Part shown: piece after piece, positions 60,316 through 64,000 of the stretch
Numbering within the stretch: the first letter of the stretch is position 1
Layout: every line of letters starts with the position of its first letter
Origin: Streptomyces wedmorensis
Lineage (GTDB): Bacteria > Actinomycetota > Actinomycetes > Streptomycetales > Streptomycetaceae
Assembly (NCBI RefSeq): GCF_000716445.1
Contig: NZ_JNWK01000027.1
Coordinates: 23,470-87,469 of the forward strand
Direction: 5' to 3'
DNA length: 64,000 bases
The notes under the pieces: model-generated
What the model was told of the DNA's origin: nothing
The model's input: only the letters and a program-made list of their open reading frames with translations
Databases searched by the model: none
Made by a program: the position numbers and the translations under genes

Positions 60316-61215
60316 ATGAACCGTCAGGGGTTGGAGATGCGTCACAGGCCGGACACCGACACGGGCGAAGCGGAGGAGGAGAAGGAGGGCGGCAGGAGAA
60401 GGATCGACCTGAGCGTGGCTCAGGTCTCGGGCAGCGCCCTGGCCGCCGTCATCGCCGCCAAGCTCGCCTCCACCCTCGGCGTGTACGGCACGATCCTCGG
60501 CGCCGGTGTGATCAGTGTCATCGCCACCTGCGGCGGCCCCCTGTTCCAGCACCTCTTCAAGCGCACCGGCGAGCAGGTCCGCGACGCGACCGCGGCCGCC
60601 AAACCGAAGGCCCGTCAGGTCCCGGTCACGGCCGGGCCGCAGGACGACCGCACCCTGATGCTCGGCACGGTCCCGGCCGCACCCTCCCCGTACGACGAGG
60701 AGTTCGGCGACGCGACCACCCACGGCACCCGGGTGCGGGGCTGGAAGCGTCCGGCGATCGCCGCCGCGCTGGTCTTCGGCGTCACCATGGGCGGGATCAC
60801 CGCCTACGAACTGGTCTCCGGCCAGGACTTCAGCGGCACGCACGGAAGCACCACCTTCGGCTCCGCCGTCCGCGGCGGGGGTGCCGGGCAGGACGCGCCG
60901 GACCGCGACGAGCGGCCCGAGCCCGCGCCCTCCGGCTCCTCCGACGGCACCACGCGGCCGCGGGACGGCGGCACCCCCACGACCGGCTCCACCGCGACCC
61001 CGGGCGACCAGGGTGCGGGTGAGCGGGGAAGTGGGACGGCCACCCCTTCCGCCGAGCCGACCCCGTCCGGTTCGGCCGGCGGCGAGACGCCCGCCCCGAC
61101 GCCGACGGATCCCACGACCGCGCCGACGCCGAGCGCCCCGACCCAGGAGCCGACCACCGGCGCCGGACTGCCGGACGCCCCGGCAACGGCCGGCGGCGAC
61201 ACGGGAACCGGGTGA
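60316..61215 (+). CDS. Membrane protein with Pro/Thr/Ser-rich tail, function unknown
   Basis: The 299-residue product has a hydrophilic N-terminus rich in Glu/Lys/Arg, a hydrophobic stretch (ALAAVIAAKLASTLGVYGTILGAGVISVIATCGG), a charged segment, and a second helix (PAIAAALVFGVTMGGITAYELV). A long outer tail of about 110 residues is dominated by Pro, Thr, Ser and Gly (PTPSAPTQEPTTGAG), likely exposed and wall-spanning or glycosylated. I recall similar proteins downstream of sepH in other Streptomyces. ATG 60316 is chosen; ATG 60337 is close and possible. It is divergent from sepH and ends 3 bases before the convergent oxidase gene. Confidence 0.8.
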   Translation: MNRQGLEMRHRPDTDTGEAEEEKEGGRRRIDLSVAQVSGSALAAVIAAKLASTLGVYGTILGAGVISVIATCGGPLFQHLFKRTGEQVRDATAAAKPKARQVPVTAGPQDDRTLMLGTVPAAPSPYDEEFGDATTHGTRVRGWKRPAIAAALVFGVTMGGITAYELVSGQDFSGTHGSTTFGSAVRGGGAGQDAPDRDERPEPAPSGSSDGTTRPRDGGTPTTGSTATPGDQGAGERGSGTATPSAEPTPSGSAGGETPAPTPTDPTTAPTPSAPTQEPTTGAGLPDAPATAGGDTGTG

Positions 61216-61218
61216 CGG

Positions 61219-62559
61219 TCAGTCGCCCAGCACCCGCCGCAGGTAGTCGTTGGCGAACAGGCGGTCCGGGTCGAGCCGGTCGCGCAGCGCCGTGAACTCG
61301 GCGAAGCGCGGGTAGACCTCGGAGAAGTAGGCGGCGTCGCGGGTGTGGATCTTGCCCCAGTGGGGCCGGCCCCCGTGCGCCGTCATGATGCGCTCCACCG
61401 CGGTGAAGTACGCCTGGTGGGGCGTGCCCTTGTACAGGTGGACGGCGATGTACGCGGTCTCCCGCCCCGAGGCCGTGGAGAGCGCGATGTCGTCCGCCGG
61501 GGCCGTCCTGACCTCGACCGGGAAGCTGACCTTCAGCGGCGAGCGCTCGACCATCGCCTTGAGCTCGCGCAGCGCGGCGACCGCCGCCTCGCGCGGCAGC
61601 GCGTACTCCATCTCCAGGAAGCGCACCCGGCGGGGTGAGGTGAAGACCTTGTACGGGATGTCGGTGTACGTACGGGCCGACAGGGCCCGGCTGGAGACCT
61701 TGGCGATCGAGGGGATCACCGGCGGGACCGCGCGGCCCACCGAGCAGGCGAGCTGGAAGAGGCCGTTGGAGAGGAGCTCGTCCTCGATCCAGCCGCCGAT
61801 CCGCCCGGGAGGGGCGGCGGGGCCCGCGCTGCGGTTGTTGCGCTTGGTGTTGCAGTTGTCCGTGTGGGGGAACCAGTAGAACTCGAAGTGCTCGTTCTCC
61901 GCGTGCAGCGCGTCGAAGTCGGACGTGACCCGGTCGAAGGTCATCGGCTCCTCGCGCGCGGTGAGCAGGAAGACCGGCTCCACCGCGAAGGTGATCGCCG
62001 TGACCACGCCGAGCGCGCCGAGACCGATCCGGGCGGCCGCGAAGACCTCCGGGTTCTCCTTCTCCGAACAGGTGAGCAGGTCGCCCGAGGCCGTCACCAG
62101 CTCCAGCTCGCGGATCTGCGCGGCTATCGAGGCGGACTCGCGGCCCGTGCCGTGGGTGCCCGTGGAGGTGGCTCCGGCGACGGTCTGCTCCATGATGTCG
62201 CCCATGTTCGTGAGCGACAGGCCCTCCCGGGCCAGCGCCACGTTGAGCCGCTTGAGCGGGGTGCCCGACTCGACCGTCACGGTCATCGCCTCGCGGTCGA
62301 TCCGCCGGATCCCGGTCAGCAGTCCCGGGCGGATCAGGACGCCGTCGGTGGCCGCGATCGAGGTGAAGGAGTGGCCGGTCCCGACCGTCTTCACCCGCAG
62401 CCCGTCCGCGGCCGCCCGGCGCACCGCGTCGGCGAGCTCCTCGGCCGAGGCCGGGCTCACCTCCCGCACCGGACGGGAGGTGACGTTGCCCGCCCAGTTA
62501 CGCCACGGGTTGCTCGCCATCCTGGCGCTCCCCGACCCCGCTGTCGTCGTCCCGCTCAC
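61219..62559 (-). CDS. FAD-linked sugar-1,4-lactone oxidase (ALO/gulonolactone oxidase type)
   Basis: The 446-residue product has an FAD_binding_4 domain (VKTVGTGHSFTSIAATDGVLI, IMEQTVAGATSTGTHGTG with the covalent or FAD-contacting His) and a C-terminal ALO domain ending RPHWGKIHTRDAAYFSEVYPRF. Such enzymes oxidise aldono-lactones or xylitol; xylitol oxidase of Streptomyces is similar. The GTG at 62559 has GGGAGGGG upstream, so the first 62 bases overlap the MFS gene end. Co-transcribed with the upstream MFS transporter. Substrate not determined. Confidence 0.92.
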   Translation of the reverse strand: MSGTTTAGSGSARMASNPWRNWAGNVTSRPVREVSPASAEELADAVRRAAADGLRVKTVGTGHSFTSIAATDGVLIRPGLLTGIRRIDREAMTVTVESGTPLKRLNVALAREGLSLTNMGDIMEQTVAGATSTGTHGTGRESASIAAQIRELELVTASGDLLTCSEKENPEVFAAARIGLGALGVVTAITFAVEPVFLLTAREEPMTFDRVTSDFDALHAENEHFEFYWFPHTDNCNTKRNNRSAGPAAPPGRIGGWIEDELLSNGLFQLACSVGRAVPPVIPSIAKVSSRALSARTYTDIPYKVFTSPRRVRFLEMEYALPREAAVAALRELKAMVERSPLKVSFPVEVRTAPADDIALSTASGRETAYIAVHLYKGTPHQAYFTAVERIMTAHGGRPHWGKIHTRDAAYFSEVYPRFAEFTALRDRLDPDRLFANDYLRRVLGD

Positions 62560-63763
62560 GCTGCCCCTCCCGGTTCGGCGCCGGCCTGCTCAGCCGGCGG
62601 TGTCCGAGGAGACCCACCGCGACCGCGAGCGCGCCCGAGACGACGGGCACCACGTATCCCGCCTCGGCCCCCGACGCGTCGACCACCCAGCCGGCGGCCG
62701 ACGAGCCGAGCGCCACGCCGATCGCGAGGCCGGTACCCGTCCAGGTCATGCCCTCGGTCAGCTTGGTGCGCGGTACGTGCGCTTCGACGAGGGCCATGGT
62801 GGTCACCATCGTCGGTGCGATGGACAGGCCCGCGACAAAGAGCGCCACGGCCAGCAACGGCAAGTTCCCGGCCAGTAGGAGGGGGATCATACTCACGGCC
62901 ATCGCGCAGACGCCCAGCAGCCAGCGGCGGGACGGCTCGCCCTTGAGGTGCAGCAGCCCGAAGACCGCGCCGGCCAGACAGGAACCCAGTGCGTAGACGG
63001 CCAGGACCAGGCTGGCGGCGGCCTTGTGGCCCTGCTCCTCGGCGAAGGCCACGGTCACCACGTCCACGGAGCCGAAGATGGCGCCGGTGGCGACGAAGGC
63101 GAGGGTCAGCACCTGGAGGCCGGGGGAGCGGAGCGCGGAAGCGGTCTTCACGCCGTCTTCCCGCGGGTGCGGCACGGGTTCGGTGGCGTGCTGCGAGGTC
63201 AGCCAGAAGACGCCGACGGTCAGGAACACCCCGGCGAACAGCGGACCGGCCTCGGGGAACCAGGTCGTCGACAGGCCGATCGAGATGATCGGGCCGAAGA
63301 TGAAGCACACCTCGTCGACGATCGACTCCCAGGAGTACGCCGTGTGCAGGCGCCGCCCGTCGCCCCGGTAGATCTCCGCCCAGCGCGCCCTGGTCATCGC
63401 GCCGAGGCTGGGCACGACGCCGATCACGGCCGTGAAGACGAAGAGCGCCCAGTCCGGAGCCCCCTGCTGCACGCAGAGGAGGAGTCCGGCGGCCGCGGCC
63501 AGCGAGATCAGCGTCACCGGCCGGAGCACCTTGCGCTGCCCGTGCCGGTCGACGAGCCGCGACACCCGGGGGCCGAGGGCCGCGGCGGACATGGCGAGGG
63601 TCGCGGCGAGCGCGCCGGCGAGCCCGTACCTGCCGGTGACCTGCGAGATCATGGTCACGATGCCGATGCCCATCATGGACAGCGGCATCCGGCCGAAGAA
63701 GCCGGCGATGGAGAACGAGGCGGTGCCGGGGGCCTCGAAGATCGCGCGGTAGGGACTGGGCAA
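62498..63763 (-). CDS. MFS transporter (12-helix)
   Basis: The 421-residue product has the MFS layout: about 12 hydrophobic segments, a loop 2-3 motif (PRVSRLVDRHGQRKVLRP), a middle loop, and RTKLTEGMTWTGTGLAIGVALGSSAAGWVVD. The substrate is unknown. The start is TTG at 63763 with AAGGA upstream. It overlaps the downstream oxidase gene by 62 bases, implying coupled expression. A promoter-like TTGACT/TAGCTA pair lies just upstream, in the divergent spacer with ferrochelatase. Confidence 0.9.
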   Translation of the reverse strand: MPSPYRAIFEAPGTASFSIAGFFGRMPLSMMGIGIVTMISQVTGRYGLAGALAATLAMSAAALGPRVSRLVDRHGQRKVLRPVTLISLAAAAGLLLCVQQGAPDWALFVFTAVIGVVPSLGAMTRARWAEIYRGDGRRLHTAYSWESIVDEVCFIFGPIISIGLSTTWFPEAGPLFAGVFLTVGVFWLTSQHATEPVPHPREDGVKTASALRSPGLQVLTLAFVATGAIFGSVDVVTVAFAEEQGHKAAASLVLAVYALGSCLAGAVFGLLHLKGEPSRRWLLGVCAMAVSMIPLLLAGNLPLLAVALFVAGLSIAPTMVTTMALVEAHVPRTKLTEGMTWTGTGLAIGVALGSSAAGWVVDASGAEAGYVVPVVSGALAVAVGLLGHRRLSRPAPNREGQRERDDDSGVGERQDGEQPVA

Positions 63764-63793
63764 GAGGCGTCCTTGGTCAACACGTGTAATTAA

Positions 63794-63821
63794 TAGCTAA
63801 AGCCTACGGTGTTGAAGTCAA
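63794..63821 (-). promoter_or_regulatory. Candidate promoter for the MFS-oxidase operon
   Basis: On the minus strand TTGACT (63816-63821) and TAGCTA (63794-63799) are 16 bases apart, in an AT-rich patch that also holds the palindrome ACACGTGT (63780-63787). Confidence 0.5.
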
Positions 63822-63903
63822 TCGGTCATCCCCCTTTTTCGGACGAGTCCCCACGGACGGGCCGCGCCTTTCGGGGCCGGGCACGGGTGGGAGGATCGGT
63901 GCC

Positions 63904-64000
63904 ATGTCCGATCAGCACGATCCCGCCCCGTACGACGCCCTGCTGCTGCTCTCCTTCGGCGGCCCCGAGGGCCCGGACGACGTGGTCCCGTTCCTGGAGA
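63904..64000 (+). CDS. hemH: Ferrochelatase (coproporphyrin-type), N-terminal part only
   Basis: The reading frame starts [32 protein letters not shown], the typical first strand and loop of ferrochelatases, and runs off the window end. Actinobacteria use this enzyme to insert iron into coproporphyrin (CpfC). Only 32 residues are visible, so the assignment rests on this motif and on conserved gene order. The preceding 140 bases hold divergent promoters. Confidence 0.8.
   Translation, partial: MSDQHDPAPYDALLLLSFGGPEGPDDVVPFLE

Noticed and set aside
1..64000. CRISPR arrays, prophage, transposases, tRNA or rRNA genes
   Set aside because: I saw no spaced repeats, transposase motifs, integrase, or tRNA-like folds with complete arms; detection by eye could miss a diverged element.

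Overview
The window reads as a stretch of a Streptomyces chromosome. Base composition is very GC-rich, coding regions have strongly GC-biased third codon positions, and GTG or TTG starts with GGAGG-type ribosome sites are common. Several genes are diagnostic of the genus: the principal sigma factor HrdB with its Lys/Ala-rich N-terminus, the sporulation regulator WhiH directly upstream of it, and the septation protein SepH. From memory, the order nrdJ ... rnhB ... recQ ... whiH-hrdB ... parE ... parC ... ptsH ... sepH ... hemH matches the conserved core of S. coelicolor (nrdJ SCO5805, whiH SCO5819, hrdB SCO5820, ptsH SCO5841, sepH SCO5855). I see no prophage, insertion sequence, integron, CRISPR array or rRNA/tRNA gene.

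Layout. 1-10 kb: the B12-dependent ribonucleotide reductase nrdJ, then small metabolic genes (methyltransferase, TerD, arylamine N-acetyltransferase, YdbC-like protein, histidine phosphatase, ADP-ribosylglycohydrolase) and an MFS drug exporter divergent from a TetR regulator, with two near-perfect operators between them. 10-20 kb: rnhB, a conserved gene with a possible ATT start, a hypothetical, a RecQ helicase fused to a phosphoribosyltransferase-like domain, DUF4192, a glycogen-debranching-type protein and a Nudix/winged-helix regulator. A facing pair of DnaA boxes lies upstream of recQ. 20-30 kb: a degenerate ABC ATPase-permease fusion, whiH, hrdB, a secreted trypsin-like protease, a small zinc-ribbon protein, parE and a NarL-type two-component system.

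30-44 kb: a DUF485 plus ActP-type solute symporter pair with a second, CitA/CitB-type two-component system convergent to it; a CobW GTPase; parC; paired M16 peptidases; a c-di-AMP (ydaO) riboswitch in front of a secreted M23 peptidase; a GntR regulator. 44-51 kb: ptsH (HPr) behind a DasR-type operator, a large GNAT/acyl-CoA-synthetase-type protein acetyltransferase, DUF5998, an alkaline-phosphatase-fold phosphodiesterase, thymidine kinase, and a TetR/isochorismatase pair. 51-57 kb: an accessory-looking surface-glycan group made of a YfhO membrane protein, a GT2 glycosyltransferase and a bacterial polysialyltransferase-like enzyme. 57-64 kb: VOC protein, rhodanese, sepH, a membrane protein with a Pro/Thr tail, a sugar-lactone oxidase, an MFS transporter, and the 5' end of ferrochelatase.

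The signals most worth following are: the DnaA-box inverted repeat at recQ; BldD-like dyads beside whiH and in the sepH upstream region; the polysialyltransferase-like locus; the noncanonical ABC protein beside whiH; the possible ATT start; and the Nudix regulator that keeps a full catalytic box. I did not find a clearly new defence or mobile system. All calls rest on reading the sequence and translations by eye, with no database search.
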